From the NCBI GenBank assembly GCA_964427535.1, contig CAYRVF010000036.1, positions 1-39,494 of the forward strand: a DNA stretch of 39,494 nucleotides, in the 5' to 3' direction. The notes beneath the pieces are model-generated. The model searched no databases, was not told the DNA's origin, and worked only from the letters and a program-made list of their open reading frames with translations. Position 1 is the stretch's first letter. Each line of letters starts with the position of its first letter. The DNA is from CAYRVF01 sp964427535 (GTDB lineage: Bacteria > Chloroflexota > Ktedonobacteria > Ktedonobacterales > JADMIN01). The position numbers were made by a program, and so were the translations under genes. This document shows positions 24,822-32,895 of this stretch, one piece after another.

Positions 24822-25938
24822 AGGTGACCTCCCAGAACGGTTGTGAGACAGCTCGCCGTTGGTTGGCGCTTCAGCCCGTCACGGGAGGCCCGCGCAAGCG
24901 GACGCTCCGACCATCAACGGCGTCCCGTTCGCGGACATGCCTCGCGGGGTCGTTGCCGTGCCGGTTGCCCTGGTGTGCCTGCGTGGTGGAGGGGGTGACA
25001 GCTACTTGCCGCTCGGCACGGATCGCACAACTCGTCAGGCTTGGGCCGGACACTATGGACGCGGACAGAGCGCGCCACTCCCTGCTGTGCCTTGAGCTCG
25101 CGGCCCATTCAGCCACAAAGAACTGTCGCCTCTGCCCCTCGTCTCGTTGCGCCGCTCTGCCATGTGGCATCTCGTCCCCTCTGCTTTCCACGGATTCGCC
25201 GTCGATGCCGATCGTGTGTGGCTCCGACGCAAGATGAACTCACGCTCAACTCGCTCTGTGCTCCCGCAGGTAGGCGTCAGCTCAGGTGCTTGCCACGACC
25301 ATCTGGCGCATGGGCTGTGCTGCGTGTTGCTCTACTTGCTCTATGCGTCGAACATATGAGGCCAGCGGAGACGGAAAGCGCCCGCGAGCGTGCGCCAGAA
25401 GGCACCCGTTGCGCGGACGACTGGACAAGAACCCTGGGCAGTGGTTCGCGGCGCGAGGCCCACGCGTGGGCCGGTGGAGAGAGGTGTCTGCCGACCACGT
25501 TTGACGAGGCAGTCGCGGCGGACAGTGGTTAGTATGCGCGATGCGCTGCTGGCGGGCATCCTACATAGCGCCCCCCTTGCACAAGACCATGGTCGGCGGC
25601 ACGCTCTTTGAGAGAGGGACTTTCGTCCTGACGTCCGTGCGGACCATTGCAAATGCAACTGAGCGTCGTCAAGGCAGGAAGAGATCAGGGAATGAAGAGG
25701 CGAGGTAGGGACTCTGGTGAGGAGAACGTGCGTGGGCGCAACACATCTGCGCGCCGGCTCTTCGCCGGCGCGCAGATGCCAGCGTTACGTGGCTGAGGCA
25801 GTGACAGGAGCCTCCGGTTCTGGCAGCTCGAGATGTGAGGCTCTTCCCCTCATGTCTATACCTGGGTGTCGTGGGGGAGCGGAGGGCAGCGTAAGGGGAT
25901 GACAGGCGGCGCCAGCAACCGGCACGACCTACACGACC
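24822..25938. other. 1.1-kb stretch without a recognised gene
   Basis: Upstream of the 17-kb exported cluster and downstream of the response-regulator gene. Several open frames up to about 160 codons exist on both strands. They are Arg/Pro/Ser/Cys-rich, overlap each other, lack good ribosome sites and match no family I know. The region must hold the promoter of the cluster, although no clear -35/-10 pair was found. It also holds a strong hairpin (25744-25778). A non-coding RNA is possible but not supported by any known pattern. Confidence 0.4.
25744..25778. terminator. Perfect 15-bp hairpin, probable terminator of the two-component operon
   Basis: CATCTGCGCGCCGGC (25744-25758) is the exact reverse complement of GCCGGCGCGCAGATG (25764-25778), with a TCTTC loop. 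It lies about 160 nt downstream of the response-regulator stop on the minus strand. There is no T-tract, only TGTTG, so factor-independent termination is uncertain. The perfect symmetry could also be a protein-binding site or the trace of a small mobile repeat. Confidence 0.5.
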
Positions 25939-26613
25939 TCACAGGGGGCGGTGCAGACTAGGGGCATGCATGTGTTCGTGTGAGCTAAGGGACTCACGAT
26001 ACGCGAGCACAGCTGCCTCCACGCGGTTGCGCACTTGAAGTTTCTGCATGATCGTCGTCATGCTGTTCTTGACCGTCGTCTCGGCGAGGCAAAGCGTCTG
26101 CGCGATCTCAGAATTGGTGAGGCCGTCTCTGACCATCTTCAGAATCTCCATCTCGCGCGCCGTCAGCGCATCCAGTGCGGTACCAGGCAGTGTGGGCCGC
26201 CCGACGCGTACCTGGAGCGCCTGCGCCGCCAGCTCCGGCGGGACGTAGCCCTGTCCTTTGCCGGCCGCGCGCACGATGGCAGCCAGCTCGCGCGCGGTGA
26301 CCCCTTTCAGCACATAGCTCGTCGCGCCTGCCGAAAGGGCCGCGAGAAACCGGTCCTGCGCCGTATCGAACGTCAGGATCACCACGCGGGTTGCTGGTGA
26401 GGCTTCGCAGACCTGGCCCAACGCGAAGATGCCGCCACCATCGGGAAGCGCGAGATCAAGGACCATCACCTCTGGATGCAGGGTGTTCGCCAGACGTACC
26501 GCGTCCTCAACACTCGCACCCTCCCCCACAATGACGAGATCCGACTCAGCAGAGAGCGCGTTGGTGACCCCTTCGCGAAACAGTGGATGGTCGTCTACGA
26601 CTGCCACACGCAT
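25939..26613 (-). CDS. Response regulator, NarL/LuxR family
   Basis: Protein of 224 residues. The receiver domain (about 1-120) has VVDDHP with the acidic pair D7/D8, phospho-acceptor D53 (VLDLALPDG), switch Thr in ILTFDT, and Lys in VLKGV. The LuxR-type helix-turn-helix (about 155-215) reads LTAREMEILKMVRDGLTNSE, then IAQTLCLAETTVKNSMTTIM. This is the NarL arrangement, with a short linker. ATG 26613 has GGAGG 7 nt upstream and is 4 nt after the kinase stop. An in-frame ATG at 26643 would overlap the kinase and lacks a site. It is co-transcribed with its sensor. Targets are unknown; the exported cluster next to it and the divergent propeller lipoprotein are candidates by position only. Confidence 0.94.
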   Translation of the reverse strand: MRVAVVDDHPLFREGVTNALSAESDLVIVGEGASVEDAVRLANTLHPEVMVLDLALPDGGGIFALGQVCEASPATRVVILTFDTAQDRFLAALSAGATSYVLKGVTARELAAIVRAAGKGQGYVPPELAAQALQVRVGRPTLPGTALDALTAREMEILKMVRDGLTNSEIAQTLCLAETTVKNSMTTIMQKLQVRNRVEAAVLAYRESLSSHEHMHAPSLHRPL

Positions 26614-26617
26614 CGCC

Positions 26618-28162
26618 TCACCTCCAGACTTCCCCATGATCAATTACTGGCAGTTCCACCTGAATCGTGGTGCCGACTTCCGGGAGACTGGTGATACAGA
26701 ATTTCCCCCCCAGACTTTCCACGCGATCGCGCATGCCCGCCAGTCCGATATGCCCAGTTCCGGCCGCACCGTTCAACGCGGCGGCGGCGTCGAAACCTGG
26801 GCCGCTATCCGCGATCGTGAGCAACAGGGTATCATTGTGTACCGCGAGGGAGAGGCGTTCGTTTCTCCCACCTCCATGCCGGTAGGCATTGCTCAAGCCT
26901 TCTTGCGCGACGCGAAAGACCGTCATCTTGATCGACGGCGTGACGTCTCGGTCAAGCACAGCAGACGTGAAGGCGACTCTGGTATGGTAGGTCTGCTCGT
27001 GCGAGCGAATGGCCTGGAGCACGACATCCTCAAGTGGCAGGGTTTCGATATGGGGCATGACCAGACCAGACGCCAAACCACGCACTTCGGCGAGTGCCTC
27101 TGTCAATGCGGTCTTCACGGCGCCGACATGGGTCTCGATGCGCGTTTCGGGATGTCCCTCGAAATGGGCCGCGATCAGGTCGAGACGAAGCAGCGCCGCG
27201 CCTACATATTGCGCCGGGCCATCGTGCAGATCGGTCCCGATGTCGCGCAGAATGTGCTCATGCAGCGAAGCGACCCGGTGCGTGGCCTGGCGAGCGCGCT
27301 CGCTCAAGGTTTCATTTTGTGCTAGCAGATCGCTGAGTTGCGCCACCTGCCAGCGGAGTGCCTTCTGCTGGTGAGCAAGCGTCATGCAAATGCGCTGGAC
27401 GAACCCCGCGAGCAGAAGGTACACGAGTGTCGTGACCCCGCCGACGATCAGCCAGGTGTGCTCCTGCGCCGTGCGGATGTCACTCCGCAGGCGACTGCCG
27501 TTGCGGTAGATCTCGTACACCGCGATGATGTGGCCCGTCCCCACCTGATGCACTGGACTGTAGATTCCTAACGTATCATTGGCCTGCAGCCTGGACATGT
27601 CGGGTTCGCCAATGTCCTGACCGCCGAGTTCCCAGGTGGCCTGGCCGCTCGCTGCCATCCTCAGCTCGCCATCCACCGGAAATTTCTGGCCCATGAGTTT
27701 GGCATCGGTGCTATAGAGGATTCGGCCATCGGCAGTCCAGATGTTGAAGCCGTTGACGCCATTCGGATGCAGCGTGTTGGCGTAAATGGCGTTGAGCGCG
27801 TTCGCCTGGATCGGGGGCAGAACGTTGCTCGCGGGATCAGATATCACGTATGGCGCGATCATGCTGTCGATATACAGTGAGTTGAGACGTTCGGCCTCCT
27901 GACCCACCCCCTGCTCGATCTGAATACTGATCCACCATCCCGTAATGAACATGGCTATCAGGAGGACGAGCAAACTCGCGAGCTGAAATTGACGCCACGG
28001 ACTGAGCGCTCTCGCGGCCAGCACAGGATGTGAGGTGAGCAGCTGGTGAGCGATCCGCACCGCATGCTGAACGAAGTTTCGCTCCCCCCGCGCACGTGGA
28101 AGAGTGTGACGGGCCGAGCGTGGCAGTTTCTTCGCAGACGCGATCATGTCATCAGTGTTCAT
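26618..28162 (-). CDS. Sensor histidine kinase, NarL/DesK-type (HisKA_3)
   Basis: Membrane kinase of 514 residues. A basic cytosolic N-terminus is followed by TM1 (about 59-80), an extracytoplasmic sensor region (about 82-232, PAS/dCache-like with FNIWTADGRILYSTD and LGIYSPVHQ) and TM2 (about 236-255). A helical linker leads to a HisKA_3 dimerisation domain with DIGTDLHDGPAQYVGAALLR, phospho-acceptor H313. The HATPase_c domain has the N box QEGLSNAYRHG (N425), ADSGPGFD (451-458) and GLAGMRDR (473-480). The D-x-H-D-GPAQ pattern is diagnostic of this kinase class. The nature of the signal is not readable; the sensor part resembles small-molecule-binding folds. The start ATG has an AGGA about 10 nt upstream. 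Upstream is a 10-bp tandem repeat (28291-28330). Confidence 0.93.
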   Translation of the reverse strand: MNTDDMIASAKKLPRSARHTLPRARGERNFVQHAVRIAHQLLTSHPVLAARALSPWRQFQLASLLVLLIAMFITGWWISIQIEQGVGQEAERLNSLYIDSMIAPYVISDPASNVLPPIQANALNAIYANTLHPNGVNGFNIWTADGRILYSTDAKLMGQKFPVDGELRMAASGQATWELGGQDIGEPDMSRLQANDTLGIYSPVHQVGTGHIIAVYEIYRNGSRLRSDIRTAQEHTWLIVGGVTTLVYLLLAGFVQRICMTLAHQQKALRWQVAQLSDLLAQNETLSERARQATHRVASLHEHILRDIGTDLHDGPAQYVGAALLRLDLIAAHFEGHPETRIETHVGAVKTALTEALAEVRGLASGLVMPHIETLPLEDVVLQAIRSHEQTYHTRVAFTSAVLDRDVTPSIKMTVFRVAQEGLSNAYRHGGGRNERLSLAVHNDTLLLTIADSGPGFDAAAALNGAAGTGHIGLAGMRDRVESLGGKFCITSLPEVGTTIQVELPVIDHGEVWR

Positions 28163-28757
28163 GTGTCACACGTCCTGGCGGTCAACAACCGTCCACACCT
28201 CAACCACACGAGGACAGCCCAGTGTAACGGTGAACAGGTTTGCTCCGATGACGACGGAAATGATGACACGCGACGCTGTAATCGCACAATTTAAGAACGG
28301 CTAAGAACGGCTAAGAACAGCCAGAAACGTGAAGAAGGGAAAAAGGGGACGAAAGGCAAGATGCCGGTGTGACTCACGTCCTATTGAATAACAGACCGCT
28401 CCCCGATGCAATACTCAGAATAGAGTACAAACGCGATACTGACAATATACTACACAGGGTGAATTGGTGACGGTCGCGCGCTGTCCGCTGCGTATCTCTG
28501 CGCTTCCCAAGCGGAGTGGCTGCGGCAGCGTCAAAGCAAGTGCCAAAGCACTGCGCGATGAAGCAGACGTTACGACGAGACCAACAGCCCGACAGCGACC
28601 GTCCCGCCAGTACCAAAGTCACCTCATTGGGAGGCCATTCGTACGGTGTCGCACTCCGATACGTCTCGTATGCTCCTGGCCAGGGAATGTACAGACCCCA
28701 GCAGCGCCGGCGCTCCGCTCACCTCCTGAAATGAGGAGACCACGAGGAAGGCAGCCC
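28163..28757. promoter_or_regulatory. Divergent promoter region between the sensor kinase and the propeller lipoprotein
   Basis: A gap of 595 bp carrying the promoters of two divergent units. An AT-rich patch (about 28381-28460) holds a dyad TACTC-N6-GAGTA (28412-28427) and a near-consensus -10 TATACT (28446-28451), with no good -35 at the right distance. A 10-bp tandem repeat lies at 28291-28330. Open frames in this gap look non-coding: they lack a ribosome site and read Cys/Arg/Ser-rich. Confidence 0.4.
28291..28330. repeat. 10-bp tandem repeats, candidate regulator sites
   Basis: TTAAGAACGG, CTAAGAACGG, CTAAGAACAG and a decayed CCAGAAACGT follow each other without spacers. The 10-bp period puts every copy on the same face of the helix, as in direct-repeat operators bound by response regulators. 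The block is about 130 bp upstream of the sensor-kinase start. Confidence 0.55.
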
Positions 28758-29852
28758 ATGGCAGGTCTGAATGAAGTGGGCCATAGTGGGCGGATCGTCG
28801 CTTTCCGCCAGGCGCAGATTCGCCGCGCCAGTGCGGTGACACTGCTCCTCATGATCGCCGTATGGCTGCTTTCGGGGTGCGGCACACCAAGTGTCGCATC
28901 ATCTGCCGCGGCAGCGGGGACACCCAATCACGCGCACGACCTCCTGGTGCTGCGTGGCGTGCCGCAAGTGGCGTTGCTCGCCACGCATACCACGCTGTAC
29001 CGTTCGAGCGATAGCGGCGCGACCTGGGTGGATATTGGCGGGGGCGACGGGGAGTCGATGGAAGGCTTGATGTTTGCCACTCTCGCTCAAAGCGCACAAG
29101 ACCCGCAGCGCCTCTACGTGCTCGCGATCCTGCGTCCGGAACGGGCCAAACACGCGGCACCCGGCATCTACACGAGCGCGGATGCCGGTCGCACCTGGGG
29201 GCTCGCGACCGCGCTCTCCGCATTCCCCGCACCGATTTTCACCATCGCGGCTGGCGCGTCAACCCCGGGGCAGCTCTTTGCGATCATCAGCCGGCTCGGC
29301 ACCACGGGCGTCTATATGAGTGAGGACGCTGGTCAACAGTGGCACGCCCTCCCAGCCGTGCCGACGGCCACGCCGTCCGGCATCGTGGCCGACCCAATGT
29401 ACCCGCAACGCCTCCTGCTCTGGAGTGTCCAGGACGGACTGTTCTTCAGCTATGACACAGGGACCACGTGGCATCGCGCCGCTGGCACGCAGAACGGCAT
29501 CACGTCGGTCGCGCTGGCTGGTTCGATAATCTATGCGAGTGGTGCTACCGGCATGGATGTCTCGGAGGACGGCGGCGCCCACATCACCGCCGTCGCATCG
29601 GGGACCGTCTTTGACGCTGTAGTTGCCGCGGGCGGCACACCACAGAGGGCGTACGCATTGAGCAGCGGCGAGGTGTATGCCACCACGGACGGTGGCCATA
29701 CATGGAAACCGACGGCAACGGGCAACTGGCAAGCGAACCTCATCGCTGTTGACCCAGCGGCACCCGGGACTGTCTTTGCGTGCGTCTCTAGTCCATTCGG
29801 CGTCGAGATGACGACCAATGGGGGGACCACCTGGGATACGGTGCTGTCTTGA
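28758..29852 (+). CDS. Lipoprotein with Asp-box/BNR beta-propeller (sialidase/sortilin-like fold)
   Basis: Exported lipoprotein of 364 residues. After a long basic N-terminus, a hydrophobic segment ends in the lipobox LLSGC (about residues 36-40), so Cys40 should be lipidated. The rest holds seven Asp-box-like turns: SSDSGATW, SADAGRTW, SEDAGQQW, SYDTGTTW, SEDGGAHI, TTDGGHTW and TTNGGTTW, one per blade of a probable seven-bladed propeller. ATG 28758 follows AGGAAGG at 6 nt. The open frame continues upstream to 28464, but that part is not lipoprotein-like. Such propellers are found in sortilin-, YCF48- and sialidase-like proteins; sialidase catalytic residues were not seen, so a binding or assembly role is more likely. 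It is divergent from the two-component pair, which may regulate it. Confidence 0.88.
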   Translation: MAGLNEVGHSGRIVAFRQAQIRRASAVTLLLMIAVWLLSGCGTPSVASSAAAAGTPNHAHDLLVLRGVPQVALLATHTTLYRSSDSGATWVDIGGGDGESMEGLMFATLAQSAQDPQRLYVLAILRPERAKHAAPGIYTSADAGRTWGLATALSAFPAPIFTIAAGASTPGQLFAIISRLGTTGVYMSEDAGQQWHALPAVPTATPSGIVADPMYPQRLLLWSVQDGLFFSYDTGTTWHRAAGTQNGITSVALAGSIIYASGATGMDVSEDGGAHITAVASGTVFDAVVAAGGTPQRAYALSSGEVYATTDGGHTWKPTATGNWQANLIAVDPAAPGTVFACVSSPFGVEMTTNGGTTWDTVLS

Positions 29853-30395
29853 GGCGTATGGGCGGAGGCCGATACCTCTTCCCTGTCGGCGTCTGTGCCA
29901 TTCACGCCGACTTACGCTGTAGCCGCTGAACTGGCGACGTGCCACCTCTGGCAGGTCGCGACGCTCGGGGTGACCGCGCTCCCCCGTGCCGCTCACGAGC
30001 CGGCCGGCGGCTCTGCCCTGGATATTGCTGGTGAGCGAACGGGCACCACCGCCAAAACCGTCAGCGTCGTCACCGCACGCGGCGGTAGTCCGTCGTTCCG
30101 CGCTCCCGTCGCCCGGCCCGTCGATACTATGCATGTTGCACAGTGTTTGCGGGTCATGTTGTTGACGAACTGACCGTTGTGCATATGCGCGTCCTTGACT
30201 ACCATACTTCATAGTACAGTATGCACAGGATGATCTGCGGCATACTCCTCCTCTCCCAACGCTGGGACCCTGCCAGGCGGCGAAGTCCGAGGGATCGTGC
30301 CTTCCTCTCCGATGATTGTGGACACCCGCACCGACGCTATCTGTTCCCGCCCCCGAGTGTATGGCAGTTGTCGTTACCAGCACAAGGAGACCGAG
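29853..30395. other. Intergenic region upstream of the amino-acid permease, with an AT-rich dyad
   Basis: No gene is recognised in these 543 nt. Near its end is an AT-rich island with TTGACT (30195-30200) and a dyad CATACT (30203-30208)/AGTATG (30218-30223). A shorter TACT/AGTA dyad (30205-30208 and 30213-30216) is nested within it. TATGCA (30220-30225) is a poor -10 at 19-bp spacing. This is the likely promoter/operator of the permease operon, leaving a leader of about 160 nt. I saw no known riboswitch pattern in the leader. Confidence 0.4.
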
Positions 30396-32027
30396 ATGGC
30401 TAGCACCGAGCCCACCACATCGTCCACCGGCATGAAAGCGACGCTGAGCCTGACAGGCGTGACCGTCAATGCGATGGCGCTGATCGCGCCTGGCGCATTC
30501 TTGTGGATCACCTTCCAGGTGCAGGCCGCGCAACAGGTCGGTGGCGTCACGACCGCGACAGACATGCTGCCCGGTCTGCTCTTCGCGCTCGTGCTCGCAT
30601 TCCTCACCGCGTACTCCTACTCGCAGCTCGCCAACCTGTTCCCGAAAGCTGGCACGGGCAGCAGCTACTACTTTGCCGAGGCGGCGTTGCTCAATCATGA
30701 GGAGGGGGGACACTACCGCTTCGCGCGCCTGGCCAAGTTTGTTGTCGGCTGGACCTCGCATCTGTACTATTGGATCTATCCCGGTCTGATGGTGGGATTC
30801 TTCTCGGTGCTGGTGCAGTACCTCTTTGGCCTCTTTGGATTCGGTTTCGCGGGGGATCGCTGGTTCGCCTACCTCGTCGCGATTCTCATGGCGGTAGGCG
30901 TCGGCAGCATCGCGTATCGCGGTATCACTGGCTCAACCGCGACCGCCATCGGCATCAACGTCATCCAAATCGTCGCGCTGGTTGTGCTGAGCATTCTCGC
31001 CATCACCTACCGTGTGGCGCATCCACACATCCAGTACACCTATAGCAGCGCGCTCGACGTGGTCCGGCCACACTCACTCACGAACGTGTTCTTTCAGGGC
31101 ACCATCGCCATCTTGCTGCTCGTCGGCTTCGAGAGCGTCACCGCGTTGGGGGCCGAGACCAAGAACGCCAAGCGGAACATTCCGCGCGCGATCCTGCTCT
31201 CGCTGGCTATCCAGGGCCTGTTCTGCTACCTTTTCGAGTACTTCGCGTCGAACTTCTTCATGGGCAGCCAGTATGTCATCGTGACCGGCACTGGCAAGAA
31301 CGCGGTGACGAACACAGGTCTCAACGCCGCCGCCATCTCGCAGGCGCCGATCGGCGACGTGGCCGGCATCATTGGCAACTGGCTGGGCGGCTTCGGCACC
31401 GGCCTCACGGTCATCATCGCCTCGACCGTCGTTCTCGCCATCATCGGTACGACGCTCTCGTGCCTCAACACAGGCGTCCGCGTCACGTACGCGATGGGGC
31501 GCGACAAGGAGATTCCGAGCTTCTTTGGGCTGATGCACGGCAAGTACGCGATTCCTCACACGGGCATCATCGTGCTGACGGCGCTCTCGGCGGTCGTCGG
31601 TGTCTATGCCTCGACAGGCATCGGCCCCTTTAGCGGCGCCGACACGCTTACTCAGGTCACGCTGGTCAGCAACATCGGCACCTTCCTGCTCTACGGCATG
31701 ACTTGCGTGATCACGCTGTTTGCGTTCCGCCGCGAGACAGCCGCGAACTATCATCCCCTCAAGCACAAGCTGGTGCCCGTGCTTGGCCTGCTCGCCAATC
31801 TGGTGATGCTGGTCTTCGTCATCTATCTCTCGATCGTGGCCGGCGGTTCGACTGCCACCGATGCGCAGATCGCGCTCGGCGTGGTGGCGGTCTTCATGAT
31901 CGGCGGGGCAGCGCTGCTGTACGTGACGAGCAGGCAGCAACGCCGCGCAATCCTGTTGGGTGTGCACCCGGCGAGAGCGCAGGTCGTGGAGGAGCGCCCG
32001 GCGATTGCGGGCGGAGAGGGCGTGTGA
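30396..32027 (+). CDS. APC-family amino acid permease
   Basis: Integral membrane transporter of 543 residues with about 12 helices. TM1 reads SLTGVTVNAMALIAPGAFLW, with the unwound Gly-rich substrate site typical of the APC superfamily. TM2/TM3 follow with TAYSYSQLANLFPKAGTGSS. Further on are the conserved SVTALGAETKNAKRNIPRAI segment after TM6 (the usual loop E.kNp.r.iP.ai) and a long TM10-12 tail. A cytosolic C-terminal tail ends at RPAIAGGEGV. AAGGAG lies 6 nt before ATG 30396; an earlier in-frame start at 30297 has no site. It is first in an operon with a PP2C phosphatase (1 nt gap), a glutamine-synthetase-family ligase and a PPP-family phosphatase. The context suggests uptake of an amino acid or amine that the ligase glutamylates (inference). 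Exact substrate unknown. Confidence 0.93.
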   Translation: MASTEPTTSSTGMKATLSLTGVTVNAMALIAPGAFLWITFQVQAAQQVGGVTTATDMLPGLLFALVLAFLTAYSYSQLANLFPKAGTGSSYYFAEAALLNHEEGGHYRFARLAKFVVGWTSHLYYWIYPGLMVGFFSVLVQYLFGLFGFGFAGDRWFAYLVAILMAVGVGSIAYRGITGSTATAIGINVIQIVALVVLSILAITYRVAHPHIQYTYSSALDVVRPHSLTNVFFQGTIAILLLVGFESVTALGAETKNAKRNIPRAILLSLAIQGLFCYLFEYFASNFFMGSQYVIVTGTGKNAVTNTGLNAAAISQAPIGDVAGIIGNWLGGFGTGLTVIIASTVVLAIIGTTLSCLNTGVRVTYAMGRDKEIPSFFGLMHGKYAIPHTGIIVLTALSAVVGVYASTGIGPFSGADTLTQVTLVSNIGTFLLYGMTCVITLFAFRRETAANYHPLKHKLVPVLGLLANLVMLVFVIYLSIVAGGSTATDAQIALGVVAVFMIGGAALLYVTSRQQRRAILLGVHPARAQVVEERPAIAGGEGV

Positions 32028-32028
32028 C

Positions 32029-32835
32029 ATGCGCCTCAGCGCCGGTACGTGCAGCGCCCGGGGAACCGGACGGGCGGTCAACCAGGATTCTGTCACGTTC
32101 TCTGTGCTGGACGATCAGGCACTGCTCGCCGTGATCGCCGATGGCCTGGGTGGCTACGCCCAAAGCGAGGTGGCGAGTGCGCTCGCCGCCTCGCTCGTCC
32201 GTGCGCATATCGAGCAGTCGCTGCGTCCTCGCGCTCCCAGTCTCGAAGCGCTCAAGCGGGCGGTGCAAGCGGCAAACCTGGCGCTGTGGCAGCATGCGAT
32301 CGAGCACGAACAGCCGATGAAGACCACGTTGACCGCGCTCATCTGCACGCCGTACGAAGCGTTCCTCGCGCATGTGGGTGACTGCCGGCTCTATCTGCTG
32401 CGCTCGGGCGAGGCACGGCTGCTGACGCGCGACCACTCCTGGGCGGGCGAGACGGCCGGGTGGCGCAGTCTCCTTAGGGCAACGCTACCCGTCTCCGGCG
32501 GGCATACCCGTCACTCGCTCACGCGCGTACTCGGCGACCAGCCCATCGTCCGGGTGGATACCATCCGGCTCGCCGCACAGCCCGGCGACCGATTCATCCT
32601 CTGCAGCGACGGCGTCTGGAGCGGTCTGGCGCCGGGGCGACTCATCGAGCTGGCCGGTGAGCAAGAGGACGACGACGTCCTGGCGCGGAGGCTGGCGCGC
32701 GAGGCGCAGGCTGGCGGCAGTAGCGACGATGTCAGCGCCATCGTCGTCTCGCTCGGCCGCGTGGTCGTTGCACCTGAGTTGGATGCGCATTCGTCGTCGC
32801 ACGCCTACCAGTCGCTTGGGGTTGCGAACGGCTGA
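32029..32835 (+). CDS. PP2C-family (PPM) Ser/Thr protein phosphatase
   Basis: Cytosolic Mn/Mg-dependent phosphatase of 268 residues. All core metal-site motifs are visible: RAVNQDS (D20), IADGLGGY (D38, G39), HVGDCRLYLL (D118), LLTRDHSW, LCSDGVW (D194) and GGSSDDVSAIVV (D233/D234). It should therefore be active. ATG 32029 lies 1 nt after the permease stop, with GGAGAGGG upstream, so the two genes are translationally linked. PP2C enzymes normally reverse phosphorylation by Hanks-type kinases. Such a kinase is encoded at 35080-36066 on the other strand of the same locus, and the two may act on the permease or ligase (inference). Confidence 0.94.
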   Translation: MRLSAGTCSARGTGRAVNQDSVTFSVLDDQALLAVIADGLGGYAQSEVASALAASLVRAHIEQSLRPRAPSLEALKRAVQAANLALWQHAIEHEQPMKTTLTALICTPYEAFLAHVGDCRLYLLRSGEARLLTRDHSWAGETAGWRSLLRATLPVSGGHTRHSLTRVLGDQPIVRVDTIRLAAQPGDRFILCSDGVWSGLAPGRLIELAGEQEDDDVLARRLAREAQAGGSSDDVSAIVVSLGRVVVAPELDAHSSSHAYQSLGVANG

Positions 32836-32895
32836 GATGGGTGAGTCCGTACATATCACGGTGCGCCGCGTCAGGTGAGAGGATCGGAGCTACAG

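Noticed and set aside
24824..25532. Small plus-strand genes upstream of the giant protein
   Set aside because: The frames overlap, are Cys/Arg/Pro-rich, and have no ribosome sites or known domains.
29853..30395. A riboswitch in the leader of the permease operon
   Set aside because: The leader was read for glycine- and guanidine-type consensus blocks and none was seen; only a dyad near the promoter.
29259..30761. Open frame of 500 codons on the minus strand
   Set aside because: Antisense to the propeller lipoprotein and the permease; no motif and no ribosome site.
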